Part shown: in pieces, positions 1 through 8,286 of the stretch
Layout: each line of letters opens with the position of its first letter
Numbering within the stretch: position 1 is the first letter of the stretch
Source: Bradyrhizobium aeschynomenes
GTDB lineage: Bacteria; Pseudomonadota; Alphaproteobacteria; Rhizobiales; Xanthobacteraceae
DNA: 64,000 bases
Assembly: GCF_013178945.1 (NCBI RefSeq)
Contig: NZ_JABFDM010000003.1
Coordinates: forward strand, 372,001-436,000
Direction of reading: 5' to 3'
Notes under the pieces: model-generated
Told to the model about the DNA's origin: nothing
Seen by the model: only the letters and a program-made list of their open reading frames with translations
Database searches by the model: none
Program-made: the position numbers and the translations under genes

Positions 1-380
1 GCGGTCAGGTTCGGGTCCTTCATCATGTCGGTGATGTCGGCGAGCCAGCCGGCCTTCTCGAACTGCCGCTTCTGCACGTGATAGCTCAGATGCACGACGT
101 CGAAGCTCGGCTTGCCCGACGACAGCTCGATCACCACCTTCTGACGCTGCTGCTGCTCGGGGATCTGCTCGGACTCCACCTCGATGCCGGTCAGGGCAGT
201 GAATTCCTTGATGTTCTTCTGCAGATTGTCGCCGCGCGGCCCCTTGGCGAGGATCACCTCGAGCTTGGTGCCGGCATATTTCTTCCACTGCGGCTCTGAC
301 CAGGCAGGTTGGCCGGTGAGCGCCAGCGCGCCTGCTGCTGCCGTGCCCGCAAGCATGTTGCGGCGCGTGATCGCGGTCAT
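1..380 (-). CDS. Extracellular solute-binding protein, family 1 (ABC transporter), partial
   Basis: N-terminal 126 residues of a periplasmic binding protein whose 3' part lies beyond the left edge. It begins with a twin-arginine-like export signal (MTAITRRNMLAG followed by an Ala/Gly-rich hydrophobic stretch ending near AWS). The mature part reads as the first lobe of a family 1 (sugar/polyamine type) binding protein: KLEVILAKGPRGDN, then EFTALTGIEVESEQ and GKPSFDVVHLSY. The start at base 380 follows a purine-rich stretch (CTCCTGGGAG on the complement). It would deliver a substrate to an inner-membrane ABC permease probably encoded to the left. The substrate cannot be told from this fragment. 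Confidence 0.85.
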   Translation of the reverse strand, partial: MTAITRRNMLAGTAAAGALALTGQPAWSEPQWKKYAGTKLEVILAKGPRGDNLQKNIKEFTALTGIEVESEQIPEQQQRQKVVIELSSGKPSFDVVHLSYHVQKRQFEKAGWLADITDMMKDPNLT

Positions 381-506
381 TCGTACCCTCCCAGGAGACT
401 TCTTGTTTGGTCGTGAAGTGTAGCGCGATCTGGCGGCGCTGCAACAGGGCGGTGCCCGCTGGGCTGGGGATGCGACGATGGAGCGTGATGCGATGCGGTA
501 AGCGGC

Positions 507-1739
507 TCACGCGTCCGACGCAGCTGCAAAATCCGCTCGCTCCAGCAGCCATGAGATCGCGAAACCGGCGACGAGCCCCCAGAACGCCGCGCCGATGTTG
601 AGCAGCGGCACGTCGGCGACGGTCACGAGGAAGGCCATCAGAGCGCCGAGCGAGAACCGTGTCTTGAACGCGGTCACGAACGCCGTCTGCAGGACGCGCA
701 GCATGGCCAGGCCCGCCAACGTGGTGATCAATGATTTCGGCGCGATCAACAACAGCGTCGTGAAGGTCGGCGCCAGCAGGCCGAAGCCGATCGCGAGGAC
801 GCCGACGAGCATCGCCGCAGTATAATGGCGCTTGCGCTCGCCGCCGGAGACGACGATGGCGTTGGTCGGACCGGTGAGGCAGGTCGAGACGCCCCCGACG
901 ATGGCGGCCAGCGCCGAGCCGAGGCCGCAGGCAAGGGTCACGGCATTGACCGGCGGCTTGTGGCCAGCGGCTGTCAGCACCGCAAATCCCTGGCCGTTCT
1001 GCACCACCAGCACGGTGACTGCGAGCGGCACCACGAGCTCGATCATGGCCGCCAGCGACCAGGACGGGGTTGGGATCACCGGGCTGACCAGTGCGATCTG
1101 CAGCGACGCATCCTGATGATATCTGCCGAACGCAGTGGCGGCGAGCGTGCCGACGACCAGCGCGCCGATGATCGGCGGACAGCGCCGCCCGAGCGCGGGC
1201 AGCGCCGTCAGCGCGAGCCACACGACGACCATCGGCCCGGCAATGGCGAATTCGCCGAGCACGGCGCGGACGAGGTCGAGGCCGAACCGCAGGAAGACGC
1301 CGGCCACCATGCCCATCACGATCGGCATCGGCACCAGCTGCATCGCGCGCTTGACCCAGCCCGACAACCCTAGGACGAGCATCAGCAGTGCGGTGCCGTA
1401 GAACGCTCCGATGACCTGCGGGAAGCTGAGATGGGTCAGCGACTGGCCAACCAGGACGGTGCCCGGAATGGTCCAGAACAACACCAGCGGCTCGCGATAC
1501 AGCCACGACAGCAGGATCGTGATCAGGCCGTTGATGAAGAAGACGCCGAAGATCCACGACGCGAGCTCGGCCTGGGACAGTCCGCCATTGGCGCCGACCG
1601 ACAGGATAATGGCCACGGGCCCCGTGATGGCGAACAGCCAGCCGATGAAGCCGTGCGAGGCGTAGAGCGGACCGAAGTCAGTCTTGATCTGACCGAGGCC
1701 GGGTGGCCGACCCGCGGGCCGTTCGATGGCGCTGAACAT
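507..1739 (-). CDS. benE: BenE family benzoate/H+ symporter-like transporter
   Basis: Polytopic inner-membrane protein of 410 residues from the chosen ATG (MFSAIERPAG). About eleven to twelve hydrophobic segments are visible, with the BenE-type features TIPGTVLVGQSL early, FLRFGLDLV in the middle and CLTGPTNAIVVSGG in the C-terminal half. BenE proteins import benzoate with protons. The frame stays open upstream to base 1904, but those 55 residues are polar, carry no BenE similarity and would make the protein too long for the family, so I chose the internal start. No benzoate catabolic genes are nearby, so the real substrate is open. Confidence 0.85.
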   Translation of the reverse strand: MFSAIERPAGRPPGLGQIKTDFGPLYASHGFIGWLFAITGPVAIILSVGANGGLSQAELASWIFGVFFINGLITILLSWLYREPLVLFWTIPGTVLVGQSLTHLSFPQVIGAFYGTALLMLVLGLSGWVKRAMQLVPMPIVMGMVAGVFLRFGLDLVRAVLGEFAIAGPMVVVWLALTALPALGRRCPPIIGALVVGTLAATAFGRYHQDASLQIALVSPVIPTPSWSLAAMIELVVPLAVTVLVVQNGQGFAVLTAAGHKPPVNAVTLACGLGSALAAIVGGVSTCLTGPTNAIVVSGGERKRHYTAAMLVGVLAIGFGLLAPTFTTLLLIAPKSLITTLAGLAMLRVLQTAFVTAFKTRFSLGALMAFLVTVADVPLLNIGAAFWGLVAGFAISWLLERADFAAASDA

Positions 1740-2035
1740 GGAATCAGGGGCTCGGAGCGTGTTCTTGTGGTCGTCCTTGGTGTCGCGCCGGCTGTTGTGG
1801 CGGAATGAGGTGAACTGTGCAAGGCGGGGAATGGATTGCCGCGCCGCTCGCAATCTACCTCGATCGAAGCGATGGTCTCTGTTGACGCTTTCGGACCAGT
1901 CCACGATTGTGATCGACGAGCGGATTGCATCATTTGGAGTTGCCGGGTCTCCGTGCTGTCGCCACCCACCGCCGAGAATGGACTGTTAGCTCTGCCTTCA
2001 ACGGACGAAGGGGAGGCGATGCCCTGAGGCGCACT

Positions 2036-2428
2036 TCAGCCCATCGCGAGTGCGGCGACCGACAGCATTGCCAGCATCACAGTCGAGCTCAACAGCTGCA
2101 GCGAGCCTTCGGGCTGCGTGCGCCAGCGTATCACCTTGTCGGCGACCCCGATCGTCGCGTCGTAGAACTCCGCCGCATAGGCCTGCTTGAGCACATGCGG
2201 ATAGCGTGGTCCGGCGGCCGAGGTCATCAGCACATGGATGATGGTCGCCGTAGCGACGAAGCCGATGATGCTGGTGTGCAATGCCGTGCTGTGCGCCAAC
2301 TTGAGAATCAGCGCGGCGCCGGCGTAGGTCGGAATGGCCTGGAACAGGGCGGTCAGTGCCATTCCTTCGAGCAGGTTGAGAAGCGGCGCCTTCGGCGCTG
2401 ATGAGCTGGGAGACGCGGCGGCGTGCAT
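2036..2428 (-). CDS. Hypothetical membrane protein, 130 aa
   Basis: Small protein that I cannot assign to a family. After a short Ala/Ser/Pro-rich N-terminus it shows hydrophobic segments around residues 22-45 (LEGMALTALFQAIP), 52-70 (SIIGFVATATIIHVLMTSAAG) and 112-130 (LLSSTVMLAMLSVAALAMG), with a polar stretch AAEFYDATIGVADKVIRW between the second and third. Codon use with strong GC at third positions fits a real gene in this frame. Possibly an inner-membrane protein; function unknown. Confidence 0.6.
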   Translation of the reverse strand: MHAAASPSSSAPKAPLLNLLEGMALTALFQAIPTYAGAALILKLAHSTALHTSIIGFVATATIIHVLMTSAAGPRYPHVLKQAYAAEFYDATIGVADKVIRWRTQPEGSLQLLSSTVMLAMLSVAALAMG

Positions 2429-2583
2429 GAGCGGAACATCCGTTTGCGGAGGCCTTCGGCGAAGGCCAGACCGATCCGATGTAGCCCGCTTCCGCCGTCA
2501 TCACCGTGAGGCGGATCACGTCGCTGGCGTACCGGCCATCTGACGCCCGGATGCGTCAAGTCACTGAGACGCCGTCGCGTCAG

Positions 2584-2814
2584 TTACATGCGGCCCTGGC
2601 CGTTCACCCGGGTCTGCTGCTGCTGACGGTCCTGCTCCTTGGCGCGATGACGGCCATAGAGGCAGCCTGCGGCAGCGCCGATCACGCCGTGGTGCCCGGC
2701 ATAATGGCCGGCGATGCCGCCGACGATGGCACCCTTGATGCAGCCCTTGGCCTCGGCCGCCTCGGTGGACAGCAGCGCAATGGCGGCGACTGACACGGCA
2801 AGCATGGCTTTCAT
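2584..2814 (-). CDS. Small exported glycine-rich protein (glycine-zipper-like)
   Basis: 76 residues. A clear Sec signal peptide (MKAMLAVSVAAIALLST, cleavage near EAAEA) is followed by a Gly/Ala/His segment, GAIVGGIAGHYAGHHGVIGAAAG, that resembles glycine-zipper helices of outer-membrane lipoproteins such as the YMGG/OmpA-associated group. The C-terminal third is Gln/Arg-rich and hydrophilic. There is no lipobox cysteine. Role unknown; envelope location is inferred from the signal peptide. Confidence 0.75.
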   Translation of the reverse strand: MKAMLAVSVAAIALLSTEAAEAKGCIKGAIVGGIAGHYAGHHGVIGAAAGCLYGRHRAKEQDRQQQQTRVNGQGRM

Positions 2815-3086
2815 GTTCGTGCTCCGCAGGAAGGCTGCTCTCTAACCATCGCCATGCGGTGTAGTTCCCGCCACGCAACCAATGTCATGCCCGACGCGAA
2901 CCTTTTGGTCGCTTCTCTGACCTACGGCTTGAGAGACTTGATCGCGTGCACGAACTGTTGCCAAGCTTCCATTCACCGTATCGGCGCATTGTGCCTGCAG
3001 ACAGTCGCACGGGTGATTGACGGTCGAAGGCCAATCTCTCCAGAACGAATGGCGGCAACAAGGGCATTCCGGTCAGTGGAGACAGG

Positions 3087-3533
3087 ATGATCGAGCACAT
3101 CAACAAGCAACGCGTGCGCAAGCTGCTCGAGGCCCACGCCGCCGGCGATTTCGACGCGGTGCTGGCCTTTTGCACCGACGACCTCGAGCACTTCGCCTCG
3201 GCTCCGATCGATATCTTTCCCCATCTCGGGCGACGCCACGGCAAGGCCGAGGTGCGGCAGATGTGGGAGGTCGCCCGCAGCCGCTATGCGGACGTCAGGC
3301 ACGAGATCAAGACCATGATCTGCGAAGGCAACAAGGTCGCCACGGATCTCCGTATCTTCCTGCGCAAGCGCGACAACGAACGCATCGTGCAGTACGATCT
3401 GGCCGCGTTCTACACGCTGCGCGACGGCCGCATCAGCCGCATCCGTGAAATCATGGATACGTTCGACCTGGTGCAGCAGGTGCTCGAATGCGACCTCAGC
3501 CGGCTGTTGATCGCCGGGACCGCGCGGCCCTGA
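3087..3533 (+). CDS. NTF2-like (SnoaL-type) fold protein
   Basis: 148 residues with the typical alpha+beta cone-fold pattern: an N-terminal helix (INKQRVRKLLEAHAAGDFDAVLAFCTDD), the loop SAPIDIFPHLGRRHGKAEVRQMW, then alternating beta strands ending in RISRIREIMDTFDLVQQVL. It is a paralogue of the protein at 4133-4573, sharing FDA.L...DD, (G/A)PID(I/M)FP.LG.R.GK and IDTFDLV..(T/V)L. Proteins of this fold include SnoaL cyclases, ketosteroid isomerases and non-enzymatic binders; the chemistry cannot be read from sequence alone. Confidence 0.8.
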   Translation: MIEHINKQRVRKLLEAHAAGDFDAVLAFCTDDLEHFASAPIDIFPHLGRRHGKAEVRQMWEVARSRYADVRHEIKTMICEGNKVATDLRIFLRKRDNERIVQYDLAAFYTLRDGRISRIREIMDTFDLVQQVLECDLSRLLIAGTARP

Positions 3534-3656
3534 CTCGTCACGTCGGGGCGATCCGCCGCTGATCACGCAAATGTCAGCACGAGGATGGTGCGCAGTTTGA
3601 ACCTGCGGGCGCCGCCGCGAACCCATCAGCGGGCAGCTGATGGGGCGTGGGTGAAT

Positions 3657-3923
3657 ATGAAGATCGCATTCCTGGCGATGGCAGGGCTGGTGATGGGAGT
3701 CGTGGGGGGCGCCACGGTCGGTATCGGCCTGGGGCTCGCCTGGATCGAACTGTTCAGCACCAGCGAATTCGAAGGTTATGCCGGCATGCTGGTGTTTTTC
3801 ACCTTCATGCCTCTCGGCGCCCTGATCGGCGGCCTTGGCGGCGCCACTCTGTTCGGAATGGCGGCGTTCCGCGACCATGAGGTGGCGATCGCGCGCCGAC
3901 ATATGCCTCACGAACGGGGTTGA
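3657..3923 (+). CDS. Small hypothetical membrane protein, 88 aa
   Basis: From the ATG at 3657 the protein begins directly with a hydrophobic helix (MKIAFLAMAGLVMGVVGGATVGIGLGLAW) and has a second one (MLVFFTFMPLGALIGGLGGATLFGM), ending in a charged tail. The open frame extends upstream to 3585, but the extra 24 residues are Arg/Pro-rich and look non-coding. It lies between the two NTF2-like paralogues on the same strand. No family recognised. Confidence 0.65.
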   Translation: MKIAFLAMAGLVMGVVGGATVGIGLGLAWIELFSTSEFEGYAGMLVFFTFMPLGALIGGLGGATLFGMAAFRDHEVAIARRHMPHERG

Positions 3924-4132
3924 AGAGTCGCGATCGTCACTCTCCTCCCGTGCGGCCACGTCCCATGCGGCCGCGGCGTGCATTTGTGCAATGCAAAAAC
4001 AACCGTTGCGCGTGCTTCTCAGGCGCGTATCTAGGAGATCATTGAGTTGGATTGGCGCCCCGGCGCGATGTCATGACGATATCGCCTGATGGCTGGCGCG
4101 CCGCCTTGCAAGCCAGACAGGATCAGCAGAAG

Positions 4133-4573
4133 ATGACGGAGCATAGCCTCTGGCGTCTGTCGCGCGCATTGCATCGCGCGATCAACGACCGCCAATTCGA
4201 CGCGCTCACCGAGCTTCTCGACGACGACGTTGACTGGGCCATCTACGGCCCGATCGACATGTTTCCGTTTCTCGGCGCCCGGCTCGGCAAGGATGCTGTG
4301 CTCGAGACCATCCGGCAGATCGCGGACACCGTGCACATCCGAAGGCTCGATCGCGAGACGCTGATGCTGGATGACGGCGCGGCCGCCACGATGGTCCGCT
4401 GCGCCATGACCACCCAGGAGTCCGACAAGCCGATCACTGCCCGGCTCGCGCAATTCATGCATTTCCGAGCCGGCAAGCTGGCGCGGCTGCGCATCCTCAT
4501 CGACACGTTCGATCTGGTGGAGCAGACGCTCGGCCGGCCCATCGATCTGCCCCGGATCGGCAGCTTCGCCTGA
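4133..4573 (+). CDS. NTF2-like (SnoaL-type) fold protein, paralogue of the 3087 gene
   Basis: 146 residues from the ATG at 4133. This start is chosen because MTEHSLWRLSRALHRAINDRQFDALT then aligns with the N-terminus of the upstream paralogue (MIEH...FDAVL); an ATG at 4073 in the same frame would add 20 residues. The core shows DDDVDWAIYGPIDMFPFLGARLGK and the C-terminal strand-helix LIDTFDLVEQTLGRP. The shared IDTFDLV motif and the short distance suggest a local duplication later interrupted by a small membrane protein gene. Function unknown. Confidence 0.75.
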   Translation: MTEHSLWRLSRALHRAINDRQFDALTELLDDDVDWAIYGPIDMFPFLGARLGKDAVLETIRQIADTVHIRRLDRETLMLDDGAAATMVRCAMTTQESDKPITARLAQFMHFRAGKLARLRILIDTFDLVEQTLGRPIDLPRIGSFA

Positions 4574-4707
4574 GGCGGGTCGTTGGTGTGTTGGATTGCA
4601 GTCACACCTACCAACAACCCAACATATCGTGACTGGCGCAGCCATAATTTTGCGCCAAGATTCGACCATATTCTGACGGACAGGTTCGGGCGGCGGGGGT
4701 TGCTCTC

Positions 4708-5643
4708 ATGAGATCGTATGGTTGCGCGCTGGCGGTTTTCACGGCCGGCCTCGGAGTTCTTGCGGCCTCCGCGCAGGCCCAGTCTCTGATGCAGGCGCCG
4801 CAGCCGATGCAGATCGTTCCCTGGCAGCAGATCGCTCCGGCCCCGCAGGAGGCGGAGGACGAAGAGGCGGAAGATCAGGTCGCCGCAGCTGATCCGATGA
4901 AGGACATCGACGTCGAGAAGCTCGACTGGAGCCAGCTCGCGATCGACGAGACCACCTTTCTCGATCGTCCCGAGGCCGCTGCCGCGGCGAAGCGCAAAGC
5001 AGCCGCCGAGAAGGCGGCCGCGCTCGACTGGTCGAACCAGAACAAGGGGAGCCTTGCCTCCGGCGTGTCGGTCAAGCAGTCGGTGTCTTCGTTCTGGGAC
5101 GCGCGCGTGGGTGCCGACATGACGGTCGCACGCCAGCCGACCACGATGTCGGAATTGCTGGCGGAAAAGGCCGAGAACGGTGGCAACGCTCCGCAATCCG
5201 GCGGCTCGGCCTGGGCTGCCATCACCGCGCCCGGCGCAGGCTCGATTTGGGACAAGACGGCGGTCGAGGCTCGTGTCGATCCGGGCTCGGACCAGAGCCG
5301 GCTCGGCACTACCATCACCAAGGCGGTGCCGATCGATCACTACAATCTGACCTTGCAGAATGGCTACAACGTCACGCAGCAGGGCATGGTGCCGATCCCT
5401 GGCGCCGCGCCGAAGACGAGCCGCAGCTTCGACACCGAGCAATCCGCGAGGCTGTCGATTCAGGACACCGGTACGAGCGTCACTGCGGGACAAACATTGT
5501 CGTCGAGCGATGATAAATGGCTGCGCAAGATCGGCGCCGAGCAGAAGCTGTCGGATGGTCTGAGCGTATCCGGCACGGTCAGCGAAACAGCGCAGGGCGG
5601 CACCAGCAAGAGCATCTCCGCCGGCTTCAAGCGGAGCTGGTAA
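4708..5643 (+). CDS. Exported hypothetical protein, 311 aa
   Basis: Signal peptide MRSYGCALAVFTAGLGVLAASAQAQS, then a Gln/Pro- and acidic-rich linker (residues 25-70), a Lys/Ala-rich coil (about 90-106) and a C-terminal half rich in Ser/Thr/Gly beta-type sequence (TITKAVPIDHYNLTLQNGYNVTQQG; SVSGTVSETAQGGTSKSISAGFKRSW). The terminal aromatic residue and amphipathic strands of the last 150 residues resemble outer-membrane barrel or surface proteins, which is inference only. I do not recognise a named family. An incomplete inverted repeat lies just upstream (4582-4615). Confidence 0.75.
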   Translation: MRSYGCALAVFTAGLGVLAASAQAQSLMQAPQPMQIVPWQQIAPAPQEAEDEEAEDQVAAADPMKDIDVEKLDWSQLAIDETTFLDRPEAAAAAKRKAAAEKAAALDWSNQNKGSLASGVSVKQSVSSFWDARVGADMTVARQPTTMSELLAEKAENGGNAPQSGGSAWAAITAPGAGSIWDKTAVEARVDPGSDQSRLGTTITKAVPIDHYNLTLQNGYNVTQQGMVPIPGAAPKTSRSFDTEQSARLSIQDTGTSVTAGQTLSSSDDKWLRKIGAEQKLSDGLSVSGTVSETAQGGTSKSISAGFKRSW

Positions 5644-5795
5644 GGTTAACGAATTGCGGCAGCCCGCCACGAATGATCGAACCAGCGCCGCAGCTTCGCC
5701 GCGGTGCGGCCCAATTTGGCCGCACTGATAGGCTTTGAGAAGTTCGTCGTGCGGGGACACCGCGCTCGCTTGAACGCGAAATGAGGAAATAGCCG

Positions 5796-6209
5796 ATGAA
5801 TGCCATTCGTCCGGACAAGATCGATGGAACTGAAGCCGAGCTGGATACGGATCTGGCTGCGGTCTCGGAAGTCGAGGCCGGCATTCGTGATTTCGTCCGT
5901 AATGATATCGCCTATCTGCGCCGCCCCAATGCGGCCGCCACGGCCGAGGCCGCGATCGATGCCGATGCTGCCGTCAACAGCGTCACCACGCTGATCCAGC
6001 GCGTTGCCGGCACCTCCCTGTCGGAGATCGAGAACCTGATCGGGGAGCTCGAGAGCCTCCGCGAATTGCTGCATGCCGAAGGCCAGCGCGTGCAGCGCGA
6101 GATCGCGAGCTACGCCCAGCTCAGCCAGGCGGCGATGAAGTCGACTCGCGCGATCGCCGAGAACGTGACTCAGTGGAAGCGAGCCGCCGACGGTCTGCGC
6201 AGCAGCTGA
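5796..6209 (+). CDS. Hypothetical coiled-coil protein, 137 aa
   Basis: Acidic, mostly helical protein with no signal peptide or membrane segment. Heptad-like stretches are visible at residues 30-60 (AAATAEAAIDADAAVNSVTTLIQR) and 70-125 (LSEIENLIGELESLRELLHAEGQRVQRE). It could be a cytoplasmic structural or partner protein. No conserved catalytic motif can be seen. A hairpin just downstream (6233-6266) may end its transcript. Confidence 0.75.
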   Translation: MNAIRPDKIDGTEAELDTDLAAVSEVEAGIRDFVRNDIAYLRRPNAAATAEAAIDADAAVNSVTTLIQRVAGTSLSEIENLIGELESLRELLHAEGQRVQREIASYAQLSQAAMKSTRAIAENVTQWKRAADGLRSS

Positions 6210-6232
6210 TCGGTCTCAAGGGCTTCAAAGCG

Positions 6233-6266
6233 AGCCGCCGCGCGAGCCATCGTGTGGCGGCTTTCG
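6233..6266 (+). terminator. Putative terminator after the 5796 gene
   Basis: Inverted repeat AGCCGCC (6233-6239) / GGCGGCT (6256-6262) followed by TTCG. The stem is short and the T-run weak, so this is a tentative call. Confidence 0.35.
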
Positions 6267-6365
6267 TCGTTCGGGCGCCATGCCCTTGAACGTCTCGTGA
6301 CCGCCCTGCGACCAACACGTGCCCATTTGTTTGCGGGCACGTCGGGGCAGGGGGCATTCGAGTCG

Positions 6366-6503
6366 ATGGAAACGATCCGGCCGGAAAACACCGATCCGAT
6401 CCCGCTGCGGCCTCAGCCTCAGCGGATCGGGACCATCATGGTCCGCTTCGTCGGATTATTGATGATTGCGATGGCGGTCATGGTGCTCATCTGGAGCCGC
6501 TAG
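6366..6503 (+). CDS. Very small membrane protein, 45 aa
   Basis: METIRPENTDPIPLRPQPQR followed by a single hydrophobic helix (MVRFVGLLMIAMAVMVLIW) and a short SR tail. The open frame runs upstream to 6252, but that part has no coding character and crosses a hairpin (6317-6342), so I chose the internal ATG, preceded by a G-rich stretch. Single-pass inner-membrane topology is predicted. Function unknown; short length limits confidence. Confidence 0.45.
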   Translation: METIRPENTDPIPLRPQPQRIGTIMVRFVGLLMIAMAVMVLIWSR

Positions 6504-6538
6504 ACCGCCGCTACGAACGGCTGCGCCGCTCGTCGTAG

Positions 6539-6553
6539 TTAATAGAGATTTAA
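6539..6553. promoter_or_regulatory. Perfect CtrA-type box (TTAA-N7-TTAA)
   Basis: TTAA at 6539-6542 and 6550-6553 with seven bases between, the consensus of the alphaproteobacterial cell-cycle regulator CtrA. It lies between the 3' ends of two convergent small genes, so it has no obvious promoter to serve and may be chance. Confidence 0.3.
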
Positions 6554-6558
6554 GATCG

Positions 6559-6702
6559 TCACTCCTCGACGGAGGCCGAGGTCTCGAGCGAATACGAGCC
6601 GTCGGCATATCCCTTCACGACCATTCCCGTCGCAAGCATTACCGCGAGCGTCACGCTGGCAAAGATAAAGCCGAGGAGTTTCAGACCGCTGCGATCTGCC
6701 AT
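6559..6702 (-). CDS. Very small membrane protein, 47 aa
   Basis: Reading the complement from the ATG at 6702 gives MADRSGLKLLGFIFASVTL, a hydrophobic helix running on to about residue 28, then VKGYADGSYSLET and an acidic end (SVEE). A second in-frame ATG at 6708 would add two residues, but the run of G bases then sits too close to it; for the 6702 start the spacing is about right for a ribosome binding site. Third-position GC supports coding. Predicted single-pass inner-membrane protein of unknown function. Confidence 0.55.
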   Translation of the reverse strand: MADRSGLKLLGFIFASVTLAVMLATGMVVKGYADGSYSLETSASVEE

Positions 6703-6817
6703 GTTCATCCCCCACATCCTGATCCCTGATGGGCTGTCTTATAGAGTCGGGGTTCAGAATGCGTTAGCGCGAAGTTCGTTCCGCGCTGACAATCCTACGC
6801 AGCGTGACCTTTTCGCC

Positions 6818-7297
6818 TCAACCGTTGTTCCGTCTTGGCACGAAGGCCGATGCGAGCACGGAGAACACCAGTTCACCGTGCTGATTGGTGCCGGTATTGC
6901 GCGCCTGCAAGATGCCCCACTGCGGACGCGACGCCGATGCACGAAGCGAATCAATCTCGCTCGCGAAGGTGATCGTGTCGCCGGCAAGCACGGGCTTGAG
7001 CCAGCGCAGCTCGCGAAATCCGGGCGAGGGGCCTCCGACCGCGACCAGCTCGCCGCGCGAGCGCGCGATCTCCGCGAGCCGCTGATTGTCGGCGATGATC
7101 AGCTTCATGCAGACCGATCCGATATGCCAGCCGGAGGCGGCGAGCCCGCCGAACAGCGAGTTGCGGCCTTCCTCCTCGTCGAGGTGAAAGCGCTGCGGAT
7201 CGAATTGTCCGGCGAAGCGTTTGATCTCGTCCGCAGTGAACGTGTAGGAGCCGAGCTCGCGGCGCTGGCCGATCTGAAGATCCTCGAAGAAGCGCAT
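6818..7297 (-). CDS. MaoC-like hot-dog dehydratase domain protein
   Basis: 159 residues of hot-dog fold. It starts MRFFEDLQIGQRRELGSYTFTADEIKRFAGQFDPQRFHLDEE, the standard MaoC opening in which the D-P-x-x-x-H segment carries the hydratase Asp/His pair, followed by GGLAASGWHIGSVCMKL and PGFRELRWLKPVLAGDTI. MaoC proteins hydrate enoyl-CoA substrates. Its ATG overlaps the stop of the next upstream MaoC gene by one base, so the two are probably co-translated and may form a heterodimer. Confidence 0.85.
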   Translation of the reverse strand: MRFFEDLQIGQRRELGSYTFTADEIKRFAGQFDPQRFHLDEEEGRNSLFGGLAASGWHIGSVCMKLIIADNQRLAEIARSRGELVAVGGPSPGFRELRWLKPVLAGDTITFASEIDSLRASASRPQWGILQARNTGTNQHGELVFSVLASAFVPRRNNG

Positions 7298-7758
7298 CAG
7301 ACGACCTGCCCGCTGCGCTCACGCCGCTCGACGATGATCGGAGATTCCATCTCGCAAAGCCTCTCGCCGGCCTTGTTGCGCACGCTGCATCGGAACGTGA
7401 CGATCCCCGTCGACGGCCGGCTCCGGGACACCCGACACTCCTTCACCTCCACGTCGAGCATCAGTTCGTCGTTCGGTCGCAATGGCGACAGCCAGCGCAC
7501 CTCGTTCACCCCCGGTGAGCCAAGCGAGGCGGTGCGGCCGATGAAGCCGTCGAACATCATGCGCATCATCAGCGAGCACAGATGCCAGCCTGACCCTGAA
7601 AGGCCCTTGAGCATCGACTGCGAAGCAGCCTCGTCGTCCAGGTGCATCGGCTGCGGATCGAACTCCGACGCGAATGCGATGATCTCGTCGCGGGAGACGT
7701 GTCGCGGGCCGAAGCTGCCGAACGGGCCTTGGGGAAAATCTTCGAAGGTGAGGGTCAT
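7297..7758 (-). CDS. MaoC-like hot-dog dehydratase domain protein
   Basis: 153 residues from the ATG at 7758 (MTLTFEDFPQGPFGSFG). It has the same architecture as its downstream neighbour: ISRDE-type helix with FASEFDPQPMHLDDEAA, then GLSGSGWHLCSLMMRMM and NEVRWLSPLRPNDEL. The Asp and His of the DPQPMH motif match the MaoC hydratase pair. The frame is open upstream to 7809 but the extra 17 residues are not conserved in type. TGATG stop/start overlap with the second MaoC gene indicates an operon; substrate unknown. Confidence 0.85.
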   Translation of the reverse strand: MTLTFEDFPQGPFGSFGPRHVSRDEIIAFASEFDPQPMHLDDEAASQSMLKGLSGSGWHLCSLMMRMMFDGFIGRTASLGSPGVNEVRWLSPLRPNDELMLDVEVKECRVSRSRPSTGIVTFRCSVRNKAGERLCEMESPIIVERRERSGQVV

Positions 7759-7979
7759 GGGGTCGGGAATGGCTGAAAGAAGCCCGATTGTGGCCGCACT
7801 TTGCAGCAATCACAACCGGGCCGCTCGCATGGCTGAGGTCCGGTCACGTCGCACGAGAGTGCCAGAAGGCGCCAGATACCGGGATCAATTCGGCTGCCGC
7901 GCCTGCCGTCTGGCGCCGGATTCGAGCAGGACTTAAAGACGGATTTGCGTTGCGATTCGGAAGTGGCTGGGGGATCAGG

Positions 7980-8270
7980 ATGTTGGAATTTCGCGATTTG
8001 TTCCAGTGGGACCGCTTCATCACGCCCACCATCATCAAGACGTTCTATTGGCTGGTGATTGCGCTCATCATTCTCTGGGGCATCCGCGGTATCTTCACGG
8101 GCCTCGCCGAGATGGCGATCAGCCCGTTCGGCGGCTTCCTGCTGCTGCTCTCGTCGCTCGCCGGCGTCATCGTCGGCATGGTGTTCTCGCGCATCATCGC
8201 CGAATTCGTGCTGATCGTCTTTCGCATCAACGAGCATCTCGGCGCGATCCGCGAGCAGGGGCGGATGTAG
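7980..8270 (+). CDS. DUF4282 domain membrane protein
   Basis: 96 residues starting MLEFRDLFQWDRFITP. Two hydrophobic helices (about 18-38 and 47-85) surround the loop FTGLAEMAISPFGGF, the pattern of DUF4282 proteins, small integral membrane proteins of unknown role. The ATG at 7980 follows GGGGGATCAGG; the longer open frame from 7788 is not used because its first 64 residues are Arg/Ala-rich shadow sequence overlapping nothing conserved. It converges on ychF. Confidence 0.8.
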   Translation: MLEFRDLFQWDRFITPTIIKTFYWLVIALIILWGIRGIFTGLAEMAISPFGGFLLLLSSLAGVIVGMVFSRIIAEFVLIVFRINEHLGAIREQGRM

Positions 8271-8286
8271 CCGCCCGGCCGCACCA

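Noticed and set aside
1740..1904. 55-residue extension of the BenE-like protein
   Set aside because: Polar, unlike any BenE N-terminus, and lacks a ribosome site.
4582..4615. Inverted repeat before the 4708 gene considered as a terminator
   Set aside because: GTTGGTGTG and CACACC..CCAAC pair only with a two-base bulge and no T-run follows; too weak to call.
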